Source: Nitrospirota bacterium (GTDB lineage: Bacteria; Nitrospirota; Thermodesulfovibrionia; Thermodesulfovibrionales; JdFR-88). From it: a stretch of DNA of 50,236 nucleotides. The notes beneath the pieces were generated by a model. It was given only the letters and a program-made list of their open reading frames with translations, did no database searches and had not been told where the DNA came from. The stretch covers positions 1 to 50,236 of the forward strand of contig JAKAJM010000010.1 of assembly GCA_021813765.1 (NCBI GenBank). The letters run 5' to 3'. A program made the position numbers and the translations under genes. The stretch's first letter is position 1. Every line of letters starts with the position of its first letter. Below are positions 1 through 9,475 of this stretch, in pieces.

Positions 1-690
1 AGAACTCGCTGAACCCGTTCATGTACTGGGAGCGGTACGCCACCAAGCGCTGGGTCAGGGATGTTCCAGGATGCAAAGTCGGGCAGTGGGCGCGGAGGGA
101 AGCGCAGGCGGCGGAACATGGATCCCCACGAGTACATCTCGTGCTGCATCCGCCTAATATCATCCATCAACTGTGCCATGGTCATGAGCCTGGGTGAAAG
201 TGGCAGTACACGTCGGCCCAGCGCTCCAGATTGGGCTCGCTCAGGATGGCGCCATCGGCCTTCAAGCGGTCATGAAGGGGCGTGCCCGCAAGGGCGCCAG
301 GAGGTTGAAATAGGCGGCTGGCACCTTGTATTTCTGCACAAAGTCCAGCGTCGTGGACATCACATCGAGATCATCAGTGTCGCCGCCGAGCACGAAGTTA
401 AACGAGCAGCTGATATTGTGCTTGTTCAGGTTCGCGATCATATCCACATAGGTCTGGACATGGTTGAAGTCTTTGTGCATGCTCTTCAGTGTCTTCTGGG
501 AAACACTCTCTATCCCCATGTTGACGTGGAACAACCCCCGAGCGCTTGGCCAGGTCCAGGAATTCCTCGTCGAGGCCGAAGCTCGGGGGAAACAGCGCCG
601 ACCAATGGATCTTGAGCGGGACCAGCTTTTCAAGGAGCTCCATCGTGCGGGCTTTGTGGCCCACGAATTCATTTCAGGTGCCGGCAAGCC
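1..690 (-). pseudogene. Decayed, 5'-truncated radical SAM protein gene (B12-binding/DUF4070-like C-terminal part)
   Basis: Reading the minus strand from about 680 down gives recognisable pieces of the C-terminal half of a radical SAM enzyme: a stretch starting NEFVGHKARTMELLEKL, then FHVNMGIESVSQKTLKSM, then FVLGGDTDD and an APL-GTPLHDRLKADGAIL stretch typical of this family. The pieces lie in different frames. Single-base indels are needed near 536-540 (a C run), near 290, near 187 and near 50-60. A stop lies directly upstream of the first piece, so the N-terminal cobalamin-binding part and the CxxxCxxC cluster motif are absent. The remnant also runs off the window start. It is either a true pseudogene or a low-quality contig end. 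The family call is good; the functional state is inference. Confidence 0.75.
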
Positions 691-774
691 AATTTAATGG
701 TGCCAGCGATTTAAAAAATCTCAAAAATAAAAAAAGGGGGGGAACAGCCTTCCCCTTCCATGTTATATTGAATC

Positions 775-1050
775 ATGCCAAGGCGCTTGCCTGAAGATAT
801 GGAAAACGAGAAGCTTGTGCCCCTTTGCGTGGCCGCGAGCATGCGGGACTCCAGGCGTATAGAGTCCGTCCTTGACGGCGCCGGCATAGACTACACCTTC
901 GAGATCACGCCGCTTGCGGGCAAGAGCATACTTGGAATAATATTCGGCACCATGAAGAAGGGCATCATGTTCCTGGTGCCCGAGGGGATTTACGAGAAGT
1001 GCTTAACGCTTTTGGAGGACGCCGGCCTCTCTGGCCTCGTTATCAGATGA
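775..1050 (+). CDS. Small DUF2007-like protein
   Basis: A 91-residue protein, or 83 residues if the internal ATG at 799 (MENEKLVPL) is used. The body (VPLCVAASMRDSRRIES, then DGAGIDYTFEI, then a glycine-rich FGTMKKGIMFLVPE stretch) resembles DUF2007-type proteins, a family of small cytosolic proteins proposed to take part in signalling, with no established biochemical role. A TATATT hexamer at 764-769 lies just before the first ATG, and no clear Shine-Dalgarno precedes either start. Its 3' end overlaps the convergent zinc-ribbon gene by 8 bases. The DUF2007 assignment comes from pattern memory and is moderate. Confidence 0.6.
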   Translation: MPRRLPEDMENEKLVPLCVAASMRDSRRIESVLDGAGIDYTFEITPLAGKSILGIIFGTMKKGIMFLVPEGIYEKCLTLLEDAGLSGLVIR

Positions 1051-1246
1051 GCCCTTTTTTCCCCATCTCCCCAAGCATGGACTTCAGGTTCTGGCGCGTT
1101 TCGGCCAGCCCCTCCGCGCTTACCTCTATGGGGGTCTGGCAAAGCCTGCATTTGGCCTGCACGCCCTGCACGACATCCTTTAATTTGAACTTGCTCTGTT
1201 TTTTGCACTTCGGGCACTGAAGCCAGCAAACGGGTTCCAGATCCAA
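1043..1246 (-). CDS. Small zinc-ribbon protein
   Basis: A 67-residue protein with two Cys pairs, CPKC at residues 11-14 and CRLC at about 34-37, which together look like a zinc ribbon. The rest is a charged helical tail. No catalytic motif is visible. It lies 46 bases downstream of dxs on the same strand and may be the last gene of the guaA-ispA-dxs run. Short lone zinc ribbons of this kind are often nucleic-acid or protein interaction modules, but no specific function can be given. Confidence 0.6.
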   Translation of the reverse strand: MDLEPVCWLQCPKCKKQSKFKLKDVVQGVQAKCRLCQTPIEVSAEGLAETRQNLKSMLGEMGKKGLI

Positions 1247-1292
1247 GATACTTCTCCCTTTCGTTAATTTTCAGGAATGAATTTTTATTTTC

Positions 1293-3185
1293 TCAGTTTG
1301 CCGGACGGACGGTGCGCAGCCTGCCAGTGGCGGAAGAGGCGAGCAGCCTCTTTGCCGCCTCGAAGATGCCCTTTCCGTCAAGGCCGAACATCGCCCGCAG
1401 CTCCGCCTGGCTGCCGTGTTCCACGAACAGGTCAGGAAACCCCATGGACAGAAACGATATGCCCCCAAGTCCCATGCGCATCAGCGCCTCCGAGACGGCG
1501 GACCCGAAGCCGCCCATGACCGCGTTGTCTTCCACCGTTATCACCCTGCCCGTTGCCGCCGCGCGCCTTACGGCCTCCTCGTCCAGGGGCTTTACGAACC
1601 TCATGTTGTAGACCGAAACGTTCAAGCCTTCCCGCTCAAGCATCTTTGCGGCCTCCAGGGCCTCCAGCGCCATGTTGCCTATGGCCAGTATGGCGGCGTC
1701 GCCTCCGTCCTTCAAAAGCTCGGCCTTTCCCGCCGGTATTTCCGTCTGCAAAACGCTCTGTCCGGCCAGCGCCTTGCCCCTGGGATATCTGATGGCAACC
1801 GGCCCGTTTGAGGCAATGGCTGACCTGAGCATCGCCTCTAGCTCCGGCGCGTCCTTGGGCGCCATGAGAGTAAGGCCTGGTATGTGCCTGAGATATGAGA
1901 GGTCGAACATGCCATGGTGGGTCGGGCCGTCCTCGCCCACCACCCCGGCCCTGTCTATCGCAAAGACAACCGGGAGTTTCTGCAGACAGACGTCGTGGAT
2001 TATCTCGTCATAACCCCTCTGAAGAAAGGTGGAGTATATGGCCACAACCGGCCTGAAGCCAGATTTTGCAAGCCCCGCCGCAAACACCACGGCGTGCGGC
2101 TCCGCGATACCCACATCGTATAGCCTGTCCGGGAATTCCTTTTCAAACACGTTAAGGCCCGTGCCCTCTTTCATGGCGGCGGTAATGGCTATCACCCGCG
2201 GGTCTGTCCTTGCACATGCAGAAAGGGCCCTGCCGAAACAGTCGCTGTAGGAGGTTGAGCCGGCGGGCGTCTTGCCGGTTTCCACCTCGAACGGCCCGAC
2301 GCCGTGAAAAACGCACGGGTTTTGCTCTGACGGCTCGTATCCCTTGCCCTTCTTCGTGACAGCGTGTATCAGCACCGGCCCTTTCAGGGCGGCAGCGCTG
2401 CGCAGCGTGTCCAGGACCGCGTCCATGTCATGGCCGTCTATAGGCCCTATGTAGTTGAAGCCCAGCTCTTCAAAAAGCATCCCGGGAAGGACTATCCCCT
2501 TGAATGCCTCCTCCAGCTTCTGGGCGGCCTTGCTCATTGGAGGGCCGAACTTGGGTATGCTTTTTAAAAGCTCCCGGGTGGAATTCTTGAGCCTGATGTA
2601 GAGGTCCCCCGTGAGTATCCTGTTCAAATAGGCTGCCAGGGCCCCAACGTTTTTGGATATGGACATCTCGTTGTCATTCAGGATAACGATGAGGTCTTTT
2701 TTCAGGTGCCCTGCCTGATTTAGACCCTCGAAGGCAAGGCCTGATGTAAGGGAGCCGTCCCCGATGATGGCTACCACCTTGTACTTTGCGCCCATCTTGT
2801 CCCTTGCCTCGGCAAGGCCCACCGCCGCCGAAATGGACGTGGAGCTGTGCCCGGCTATAAACGCGTCGCAGGGACTCTCCTCCGGTTTTGTGAATCCGGA
2901 AACCCCGCCCCGCTTCCTGAGCTTCAAAAAACCCTTCTGCCTTCCTGTAAGGATCTTGTGGGTGTAGCTCTGATGCCCGACGTCCCAGACGAATTTGTCC
3001 TCCGGGCAGTTGAAAACGTAATGGAGACCGACCGTAAGCTCCACCACGCCAAGGTTGGAGGCAAGGTGCCCGCCGTTCATTGAGACATGGCTTATTATGA
3101 ACTCCCTTATTTCAGAGCAAAGGGGCGCAAGCTCTTTCTCTTCGAGGCCCTTCAGGTCTTCAGGCCCATCGATGAACTCCAGCAT
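1293..3185 (-). CDS. dxs: 1-deoxy-D-xylulose-5-phosphate synthase
   Basis: This 630-residue thiamine-diphosphate enzyme condenses pyruvate and glyceraldehyde 3-phosphate, the entry step of the MEP isoprenoid pathway. Diagnostic stretches are HQSYTHKILTGR near residue 70, the ThDP-binding GDGSLTSGLAFEGLNQAG near 142, GPIDGHDMDAVLDTL near 245, and the transketolase-like pyrimidine domain (VGIAEPHAV, then DRAGVVGEDGPTHHG). The length is normal for the family. It follows ispA by 23 bases on the same strand, so two consecutive isoprenoid steps, precursor supply and prenyl chain elongation, are co-transcribed behind guaA. Confidence 0.97.
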   Translation of the reverse strand: MLEFIDGPEDLKGLEEKELAPLCSEIREFIISHVSMNGGHLASNLGVVELTVGLHYVFNCPEDKFVWDVGHQSYTHKILTGRQKGFLKLRKRGGVSGFTKPEESPCDAFIAGHSSTSISAAVGLAEARDKMGAKYKVVAIIGDGSLTSGLAFEGLNQAGHLKKDLIVILNDNEMSISKNVGALAAYLNRILTGDLYIRLKNSTRELLKSIPKFGPPMSKAAQKLEEAFKGIVLPGMLFEELGFNYIGPIDGHDMDAVLDTLRSAAALKGPVLIHAVTKKGKGYEPSEQNPCVFHGVGPFEVETGKTPAGSTSYSDCFGRALSACARTDPRVIAITAAMKEGTGLNVFEKEFPDRLYDVGIAEPHAVVFAAGLAKSGFRPVVAIYSTFLQRGYDEIIHDVCLQKLPVVFAIDRAGVVGEDGPTHHGMFDLSYLRHIPGLTLMAPKDAPELEAMLRSAIASNGPVAIRYPRGKALAGQSVLQTEIPAGKAELLKDGGDAAILAIGNMALEALEAAKMLEREGLNVSVYNMRFVKPLDEEAVRRAAATGRVITVEDNAVMGGFGSAVSEALMRMGLGGISFLSMGFPDLFVEHGSQAELRAMFGLDGKGIFEAAKRLLASSATGRLRTVRPAN

Positions 3186-3208
3186 TTTTCCCGTTTTTTC
3201 AGGCCCCC

Positions 3209-4135
3209 TTAGCTTTTCCTTTCGATTATATACCTGGCGATCGCCCTCAGGGGCTCGGCCCCCGGCCCGAAAAATCCATCGAGCGAGGAAACGGCCTTCT
3301 CCACCAGGCCCCGGGCCTTTTGCTCAGCCCTCTCGATCCCGTAAACGGCGGGATAGGTAAGCTTGCTCTTGCGCTCGTCGGAGCCGGCCGTTTTTCCCAT
3401 CAGGGCTGTCTCGCCCTTTACGTCAAGGATATCATCTGCCACCTGAAAGGCAAGCCCCACCGCCTCCCCATAGGCGGTAAGGGCATCAAGCCCGGCGGGG
3501 GCCACCCCGGCAAGCATGCCCCCCATCCTGACGGATGCGGTTATGAGCTGGGCGGTCTTGTGCATATGGATAAACTCTATCATCTCCGTGCCGGAAGGCA
3601 AAGGGCCATCGCCTGACGCCCCTGCCTGATGGCCCTGGTCGCACAGGATATCCTGCGCCTGCCCTGCCACCATCCCATAAAGACCGGCCCTCCGGGCAAC
3701 GTCCCTTATCACCGCCAAAAGGACGTCCGCCCGGGTCCCGCCATCAGGGACCGACAGCATATGAAAGGCCTCCGTCAGAAGGCCGTCGCCCGCGAGTATG
3801 GCCATACCTTCGCCATAGACCTTGTGGTTTGTGGGCTTGCCCCTCCTCAGGTCGTCATCGTCCATGGCGGGCAGGTCGTCATGTATAAGGGAATAAGTGT
3901 GTATCAGCTCAAGGGCGCAGGCATAACGGAGCATGGCCTGGGAGTTTTTCCCTCCGGAAGCCTCGAAAGAGGCAAGCGCCAGGACCGGCCTCAGCCTCTT
4001 GCCGCCCGCGTTTATCGAATATTCCATCGCCTCTTTGAAGAGGCGCGGCTTTACCGGGGAGCTTTCAAAATATTCACGCAGCCAGGCATCAACAAGCCGG
4101 CCCTTGCCGGAAAGATATTCCTTCAACTCGAACAA
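3209..4135 (-). CDS. ispA: Farnesyl/geranyl diphosphate synthase (IspA type)
   Basis: This 308-residue trans-prenyltransferase elongates DMAPP with IPP to GPP/FPP. Both aspartate-rich Mg-binding motifs are intact: DDLPAMDDDDLRRGK with the long bacterial first motif, and DDILD in the second, preceded by AFQV. The SIN-GGKRLRP stretch near residue 45 binds IPP. The gene lies between guaA (10 bases upstream) and dxs (23 bases downstream). The xseB gene that often precedes ispA is not present. Product chain length cannot be fixed from sequence, but the first-motif context is that of bacterial FPP synthases. Confidence 0.93.
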   Translation of the reverse strand: MFELKEYLSGKGRLVDAWLREYFESSPVKPRLFKEAMEYSINAGGKRLRPVLALASFEASGGKNSQAMLRYACALELIHTYSLIHDDLPAMDDDDLRRGKPTNHKVYGEGMAILAGDGLLTEAFHMLSVPDGGTRADVLLAVIRDVARRAGLYGMVAGQAQDILCDQGHQAGASGDGPLPSGTEMIEFIHMHKTAQLITASVRMGGMLAGVAPAGLDALTAYGEAVGLAFQVADDILDVKGETALMGKTAGSDERKSKLTYPAVYGIERAEQKARGLVEKAVSSLDGFFGPGAEPLRAIARYIIERKS

Positions 4136-4145
4136 TCGGGGTCAC

Positions 4146-5687
4146 CTATTCCCACTCGATCGTTCCCGGGGGTTTTGAGCTTATGTCGTAGACCACCCTG
4201 TTTACGCCCTTTACTTCGTTTATTATCCTGTTTGAGATCCGGCCAAGCAGTTCATAGGGGAGTTTCGCCCAATCGGCGGTCATGCCGTCAAGGCTCTGGA
4301 CAGCCCGCACCGCCACGGCATAATCATACGTCCGTTCGTCTCCCATTACACCCACGCTCCGGACCGGCAGGAGGACGGCAAATGACTGCCAGAGCTCCCC
4401 GTAGAGCCCGGCCTTCTTGATCTCCTCCAGCACTATGGCGTCCGCCTCGCGAAGGATCTCCAGCTTTGGCGCCGTTATCTCGCCCAGGCAGCGTATGGCA
4501 AGCCCGGGGCCGGGGAAAGGCTGGCGCCAGCATATGTCGTCCGGAAGGCCCAGCTCCTCGCCAAGCACCCTTACCTCATCCTTGAACAGCTCCCGGAGGG
4601 GCTCTATGAGCTTGAGCTTCATGACCTCAGGAAGCCCGCCAACGTTATGATGGCTCTTTATGACAGCCGACGGGCCCTTGAAAGAGACACTCTCTATGAC
4701 GTCCGGGTAAAGCGTGCCCTGGGCCAGGAATTCGGCGTTCTCTATCCTGCCCGCCTCCTCCTCGAAGACCGATATGAACTCCCTGCCTATTATCTTTCTT
4801 TTCTTTTCGGGGTCCATTACCCCCTGGAGCTTTTCTAAAAACCTTTCCTTTGCGTCCACGTGGATGAGCTTCATCCGGAAGTGCTTCTGGAATGTGTCTA
4901 TGACCTTTGCGGACTCGCCTTTTCTTAAAAGGCCGTTGTCCACGAATATGCAGGTAAGGGCGTCGCCTATGGCCTTATGCACAAGGAGCGCGACCACGGA
5001 GGAATCCACCCCGCCAGAGAGGGCGCAGATGACTTTTCTGCCGCCATCCGTCTGCTTTTTTATGTCTTCCATGGAACTCTCTATGAAAGAGCTCATCTTC
5101 CACTCGGGCTTGCAGCCGCATATCTCGAACAGGAAGTTCCTGAGCATCCTCGTGCCCTCTGCGGTGTGGGCCACCTCGGGATGGAACTGCAGGGCATAGA
5201 GCTTCCCTTCGGCATTGGACATCGCCGCATATGGCGAGTTTGAGGTATGGGCTATCGCCCTGAAACCGGCTGGGAGCTCCTCTATCTTGTCGCCATGGCT
5301 CATCCAGACGATGCTCTTGTCGTAAACTCCCCATAAAAGGCCCCTGTCGTCGTCCACCACGAGCTCGGCCCTGCCGTATTCCCTCCTTGCGGAACGGGCG
5401 ACCTTGCCGCCAAGCATATGGGCCATTATCTGCATCCCATAGCAGAGCCCCAGGACCGGCACACCAAGCTTAAGGACGGCCGGGTCCAGGACCGGGGCAC
5501 CCTCGGCGTAAACGGATGCGGGGCCGCCGGAGAGTATTATCCCCTTGGGCGCGAACTTTTCGATCTTCTCTATCGGCGTGTTATAGGGGACTATCTCCGA
5601 ATAGACATTGGCCTCCCTGACCCGGCGCGCTATGAGCTGGGTGTACTGGGAGCCGAAATCAAGGACAAGTACCTTTTCGCTGTGCAT
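4146..5687 (-). CDS. guaA: GMP synthase (glutamine-hydrolysing)
   Basis: GuaA converts XMP to GMP using ATP and glutamine. The protein has an N-terminal class I glutamine amidotransferase domain ([17 protein letters not shown] at the start, nucleophile Cys in LGLCYGMQ, His-Glu in LQFHPEV), then an ATP-pyrophosphatase domain with the PP-loop SGGVDSSV, and the conserved C-terminus ending in PPGTIEWE. The start is set at [11 protein letters not shown] (513 residues). A longer in-frame start at 5732 would add an unusual hydrophobic leader not found in the family. A TATAAT box on the minus strand (5697-5702) ends 9 bases before this start. It heads the guaA-ispA-dxs run. Confidence 0.96.
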   Translation of the reverse strand: MHSEKVLVLDFGSQYTQLIARRVREANVYSEIVPYNTPIEKIEKFAPKGIILSGGPASVYAEGAPVLDPAVLKLGVPVLGLCYGMQIMAHMLGGKVARSARREYGRAELVVDDDRGLLWGVYDKSIVWMSHGDKIEELPAGFRAIAHTSNSPYAAMSNAEGKLYALQFHPEVAHTAEGTRMLRNFLFEICGCKPEWKMSSFIESSMEDIKKQTDGGRKVICALSGGVDSSVVALLVHKAIGDALTCIFVDNGLLRKGESAKVIDTFQKHFRMKLIHVDAKERFLEKLQGVMDPEKKRKIIGREFISVFEEEAGRIENAEFLAQGTLYPDVIESVSFKGPSAVIKSHHNVGGLPEVMKLKLIEPLRELFKDEVRVLGEELGLPDDICWRQPFPGPGLAIRCLGEITAPKLEILREADAIVLEEIKKAGLYGELWQSFAVLLPVRSVGVMGDERTYDYAVAVRAVQSLDGMTADWAKLPYELLGRISNRIINEVKGVNRVVYDISSKPPGTIEWE

Positions 5688-5737
5688 GAGACTGATATTA
5701 TAACCCAAATCCAGGGCTAAAAAAAGGAACACTCAGT

Positions 5738-5766
5738 TTGCCTATCCAGATGGCTCACGCTAGAAT
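5738..5766 (+). promoter_or_regulatory. Sigma70-type promoter of the HD-GYP sensor gene
   Basis: TTGCCT at 5738-5743, a 17-base spacer, then TAGAAT at 5761-5766. The ATG lies at 5775, only 8 bases beyond the -10 box, so the predicted transcript starts at or within 1-2 bases of the start codon. No Shine-Dalgarno is visible. The promoter lies in the divergent gap with guaA. Confidence 0.6.
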
Positions 5767-5774
5767 TAATAAAG

Positions 5775-8372
5775 ATGAGACCTCCCGGCAAATTCCGGTA
5801 CCCGCTTAAGATCTCTCTCATTTATGCCCTTGCGGGCGCGGCCTGGATCCTTTTTTCCGATGCGCTTCTTTACACGCTCACAAAGAACGCACGGGAACTG
5901 GCCAAATTTGAGGCCATAAAAGGCTGGGCCTTCATAGCGGTAACGGCGGTTCTGCTTTTCCTGGCCATCGGGAAAATGATGTCCTCCATCGCAAACAGGG
6001 ATGAGAAGCTCAGAAAGAGCGAAAAATTCCTGGGAGACATCCTGGACAGCTTCGAGGACGGCATCATAATTCTGGACAAACAGATGAACGTTGTGCGCGC
6101 GAACCCGGCCATGGAGCGCCTGTTCCCGGAGCGCCTGCCCCTAAAGGGGAAAAAATGCTGGGACGCCTATTGCCCCATAGGCAGCCTCTGCCAGGTATGC
6201 CCCGCCCGCCAGGCGATGGAGACCGGCAAACAGACGCGGCGGGAACTGCGCTTTGACATCAAAGGCGGCTCACGGTGGATAGACCTCTACAGCTGCCCCC
6301 TCAGGGACACGGTCACCGGCGAAATAATCGGCACCATCGAATACCTGAGGGATGTCACTGAGCGCAGGAAGGCCCAGGACTCCCTTAAGGAATCGGAAGA
6401 GAAATACCGCGCAATCTTCAACGCCGCAAACGACGCTCTGATAATAACCGGCGAAAACGGCCTTATCCTGGAGGTAAACAGCAAGACCCAGGAGCTTGCG
6501 GGCAGAAGTGCCGGGGAACTGGTGGGGCGGCACCATTCGGTCCTCCATCCTCCGGGGGAGGCGGCCCGCTACGGCCGGATACTGTCTGCCGCCATTGAGG
6601 AGAAAAAGCCCATCTCCGGGGATATTTTTATCCTCAGGAGCGACGGCTCCATGGCGCCCATAGAGATGAGCGCAAGCAGGGCGGAGTTCGGCGGCAGGCC
6701 GATCAACGTGGTCATTATCCGGGACATATCGCACCGGAAGAAGTCGGAGGAGCGCATACAGCAGCAGTTCGACATGCTTTCCGCTCTTTACTCGGGAGCG
6801 CAAAAGCTCTCTGAAAGCCTGGACCTGGCGAGCCTTGCCAGGAGCGCCGTGTTCTCCTCCGTGTCCAACTTCCAGGCCAGCTTTGCCTGGTTAAGCATCG
6901 CCGAGCCCGGGGGGAAGCTGCGCCTTCTGGCCCTTTACCCGGACATCCCGGAATTCAAGCGCCTTGTCACCCTGCGCTGGGATGACTCCCCGGCCGGACA
7001 GACCCAGACGGGAAGGGCGATAAGGAGCGGTATGCCTGTGATAACAGAGGACATCAAAAAAGAGGAGAGCTTCGCCCCCTGGCTTGAAAGCTCGCTTTCA
7101 GAGGGGCTGCGCACCGGGGCTTCATTCCCGCTCATAAGCAGGGACAAGACGCTTGGCGCGCTGACCCTCTACAGCGGGCAGCCAGGGTTTTTCACAAGGG
7201 AGAGGGTAAGGTTTTTCCAGGCATACGCGCACCAGGCGGCTGCGGCGCTTGAGAACGCAAGGCTTTACGAGGAGACGGAACACAGGCTCGAACGCCTGAA
7301 CGCCCTTTGCTCCATAGACGCGGCCATAACCCAGAGCCTGGACCTCCATGTGATCCTTGACATAATCCTGGACCGCGTAAGCACGCAGCTAAAGGTGGAC
7401 GCGGCCGACATCCTTCTTATGGACACAACCACCCTCACCTTCCATTACGCGGCGGGCAGGGGTTTTCGCACAAAGGAGATGAAAGAGACCTCCCAGCGCC
7501 TGGGAGAAGGCGGCGCGGGGCTTGCGGCGCTTGAGCGCAGGACCATAGGCATCGAAAATATCGCCGGGACCATGGGCGACCGAGCGGAGGCCATTGCCAG
7601 GGAGGGGTTCGTTTCGTACTTTGCCGCCCCTCTCATAACGAAGGGGCAGATACTGGGCGCGCTTGAGCTCTTCCACAGGACCTCCCTGAAAACGGACAGC
7701 GAGTGGATGGACTTCCTTGGCGTTATGGCCTCGCAGGCGGCGATAGCCATAGAAAACGCCACGCTGTTCAACGGCCTGCAAAGGAGCAACACGGAGCTAG
7801 CCCTGGCCTATGACACCACCCTGGAGGGATGGTCCCGCGCGCTTGACCTGAGGGACAGGGAGACGGAAGGCCACACATCCCGGGTGACCATGCTTACGAT
7901 GAAGCTGGCCCGGGCGATGGGGATGGGCGAATCGAGCCTTATACATCTGCGGCGCGGCGCGCTGCTGCACGACATAGGGAAAATGGGCATACCGGACAGC
8001 ATCCTGCTAAAGCCGGGGCCGCTTACCAAAGAGGAGCGGGAGATCATGAACCGGCACCCGATCTATGCCCTTGACCTCCTCCAGCCCATCGCATACCTCA
8101 GGCCGGCGCTGCCGGTTCCCTACCTGCATCACGAAAGGTGGGATGGGACAGGCTATCCCAAAGGGCTGAAAGGCGAGCAGATACCGCTTGCCGCCAGGAT
8201 ATTTGCCGTGGCTGATGTATGGGACGCGCTGCGCTCCGACCGGCCGTACAGGGAGCCATGGCCCAGGGAGCGTGTGATCGAGCACATGCGGCAGCGGTCC
8301 GGAACACACTTTGACCCAAGGGTGGTGGACAAGTTCATGGAGCTTGTGGGCAGCGAAAGCGGAGAGCATTGA
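5775..8372 (+). CDS. Membrane sensor with PAS-PAS-GAF-GAF-HD-GYP architecture (putative c-di-GMP phosphodiesterase)
   Basis: An 865-residue sensor. Two hydrophobic segments at about 10-30 and 50-68 anchor it in the inner membrane with almost no periplasmic loop. Then come PAS 1 (about 82-200), PAS 2 (about 205-325), GAF 1 (about 345-495), GAF 2 (about 515-665) and a C-terminal HD-GYP domain with LLHDIGKMGIPD and HHERWDGTGYPKGLKGE intact, which in this family hydrolyses c-di-GMP through a metal centre. PAS 1 holds an unusual cysteine cluster (KCWDAYCPIGSLCQVCPA) that could bind a metal or Fe-S ligand. It stands alone, divergent from guaA. The signal is unknown. Confidence 0.9.
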   Translation: MRPPGKFRYPLKISLIYALAGAAWILFSDALLYTLTKNARELAKFEAIKGWAFIAVTAVLLFLAIGKMMSSIANRDEKLRKSEKFLGDILDSFEDGIIILDKQMNVVRANPAMERLFPERLPLKGKKCWDAYCPIGSLCQVCPARQAMETGKQTRRELRFDIKGGSRWIDLYSCPLRDTVTGEIIGTIEYLRDVTERRKAQDSLKESEEKYRAIFNAANDALIITGENGLILEVNSKTQELAGRSAGELVGRHHSVLHPPGEAARYGRILSAAIEEKKPISGDIFILRSDGSMAPIEMSASRAEFGGRPINVVIIRDISHRKKSEERIQQQFDMLSALYSGAQKLSESLDLASLARSAVFSSVSNFQASFAWLSIAEPGGKLRLLALYPDIPEFKRLVTLRWDDSPAGQTQTGRAIRSGMPVITEDIKKEESFAPWLESSLSEGLRTGASFPLISRDKTLGALTLYSGQPGFFTRERVRFFQAYAHQAAAALENARLYEETEHRLERLNALCSIDAAITQSLDLHVILDIILDRVSTQLKVDAADILLMDTTTLTFHYAAGRGFRTKEMKETSQRLGEGGAGLAALERRTIGIENIAGTMGDRAEAIAREGFVSYFAAPLITKGQILGALELFHRTSLKTDSEWMDFLGVMASQAAIAIENATLFNGLQRSNTELALAYDTTLEGWSRALDLRDRETEGHTSRVTMLTMKLARAMGMGESSLIHLRRGALLHDIGKMGIPDSILLKPGPLTKEEREIMNRHPIYALDLLQPIAYLRPALPVPYLHHERWDGTGYPKGLKGEQIPLAARIFAVADVWDALRSDRPYREPWPRERVIEHMRQRSGTHFDPRVVDKFMELVGSESGEH

Positions 8373-8696
8373 GCACCTGCCCATTTTTTTGGCTATTCAG
8401 ATCCCATGCGGGGCGGGCGCGGCTCAAATTTTCACATGCATCATGCCTATATCCTTCAAGTCCGCCATTCCGGCCGGATTTATTCCGGTTTCGGATAAAA
8501 ACGGGCGGAATCGCCTTTAAAGGCTGATTCCCGTCCGCGCTAACGCTTGCGGGAATGACAACCAAACAGGCGACCTCGCGTCCGCGCTTTGCCTGTTCCC
8601 GGAAGAACCATTTTTTTGCCCTGGCGCGTCACAGCCCGGTTCCCCCGAGCGGCATTTGAAATTAATTCCTCCCACCGGTTAATATTTTTCCTGTCC
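8373..8696. other. Intergenic region with one family-A repeat
   Basis: A 324-base gap between the HD-GYP sensor and the metallo-beta-lactamase gene. It holds the repeat at 8464-8559. Nothing else recognisable was seen apart from GC-rich flanks. Confidence 0.5.
8464..8559 (+). repeat. Family A intergenic repeat, copy 1 (GTCATTCC-ended)
   Basis: About 96 bases starting CCATTCCGGCCGGATTTATT, with a central AAAAACGGGCGGAATC, ending GCGGGAATGAC. The same blocks in the same order recur at 44269-44372, and in reverse complement at 23821-23913 and 25345-25442. The ends form a short inverted repeat (GTCATTCC/GGAATGAC), here with one mismatch at the left end. It has no coding capacity, so it is a REP/MITE-like non-autonomous element. 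Confidence 0.8.
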
Positions 8697-9461
8697 ATGG
8701 ACGGCATGATCGCCATTTCACTTCAGTCTGGAAGCATCGGAAACTCCATATATGTCGAGGCTGGCGGCGTAAGGCTGCTCTTTGACGCGGGCATACCAGG
8801 CTCTGCTGTCATGACAAGGCTCAATGCCTGCGGAAGGGACGCAAAAGGGATAGATGCCCTGATTATCTCCCACGACCACTCTGACCACATAAGATACGCT
8901 GGCGTCTACCAGAGAAAGTTCGGACTTCCGGTCTACCTGACACCGGGGACCCTCTATGCCGCGGTTTCGCCCCCTGGCCGCATGAAAGACGCACGCACGT
9001 TCCTTACGGGCAGCGTCCTTCAGTTTGGCCCGGTCTCCGTGCGCACCATACCCACAAGCCATGATGCCGCAGAAGGGGTGGCGTTCGTTGTCTCATATGA
9101 AGGAAAGAAGCTTGGGATACTTACCGACCTCGGCCATCCCTTCGAAGGGCTTGGCGGCCTCATTTCCACCCTGGATGGCGTATTTATGGAAAGCAACTAC
9201 GACCCGTTCATGCTGCGGCGCGGGCCTTATCCGGAGTTCCTGAAAAAGCGCATCAGGGGCCCCAGGGGCCATATCTCCAACACGGAGGCGGCGGAGCTTA
9301 TCAGGGATCACGGGGCACGCCTTAAATGGGCATGCCTTGCGCACCTTTCCGGGCATAACAACCGTCCGGATATAGCCTTGAAAACGCACCGCGCCGCATA
9401 TGGGGGGCTGCCGTTATATGCGGCAAGCCGCCATGAGGCATCAAGGATATTCAGGCTTTAA
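8697..9461 (+). CDS. Metallo-beta-lactamase-fold hydrolase (YycJ/WalJ-like)
   Basis: The fold signature is complete: SGSIGNSIYVEAGG at the N-terminus, the metal motif SHDHSDH near residue 62, TSHDA near 120, LTDLG near 140, and a late His. The family includes YycJ/WalJ, an exonuclease-like protein. The start is set at ATG 8697 (MDGMIAISLQSG, 254 residues); the ATG at 8706 is equally possible, and the upstream extension to 8589 runs into repeat-derived sequence and is not credible. It is followed 14 bases on by the SUI1-type gene. The substrate is unknown. Confidence 0.85.
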   Translation: MDGMIAISLQSGSIGNSIYVEAGGVRLLFDAGIPGSAVMTRLNACGRDAKGIDALIISHDHSDHIRYAGVYQRKFGLPVYLTPGTLYAAVSPPGRMKDARTFLTGSVLQFGPVSVRTIPTSHDAAEGVAFVVSYEGKKLGILTDLGHPFEGLGGLISTLDGVFMESNYDPFMLRRGPYPEFLKKRIRGPRGHISNTEAAELIRDHGARLKWACLAHLSGHNNRPDIALKTHRAAYGGLPLYAASRHEASRIFRL

Positions 9462-9475
9462 AACTGAGGGGGAAA

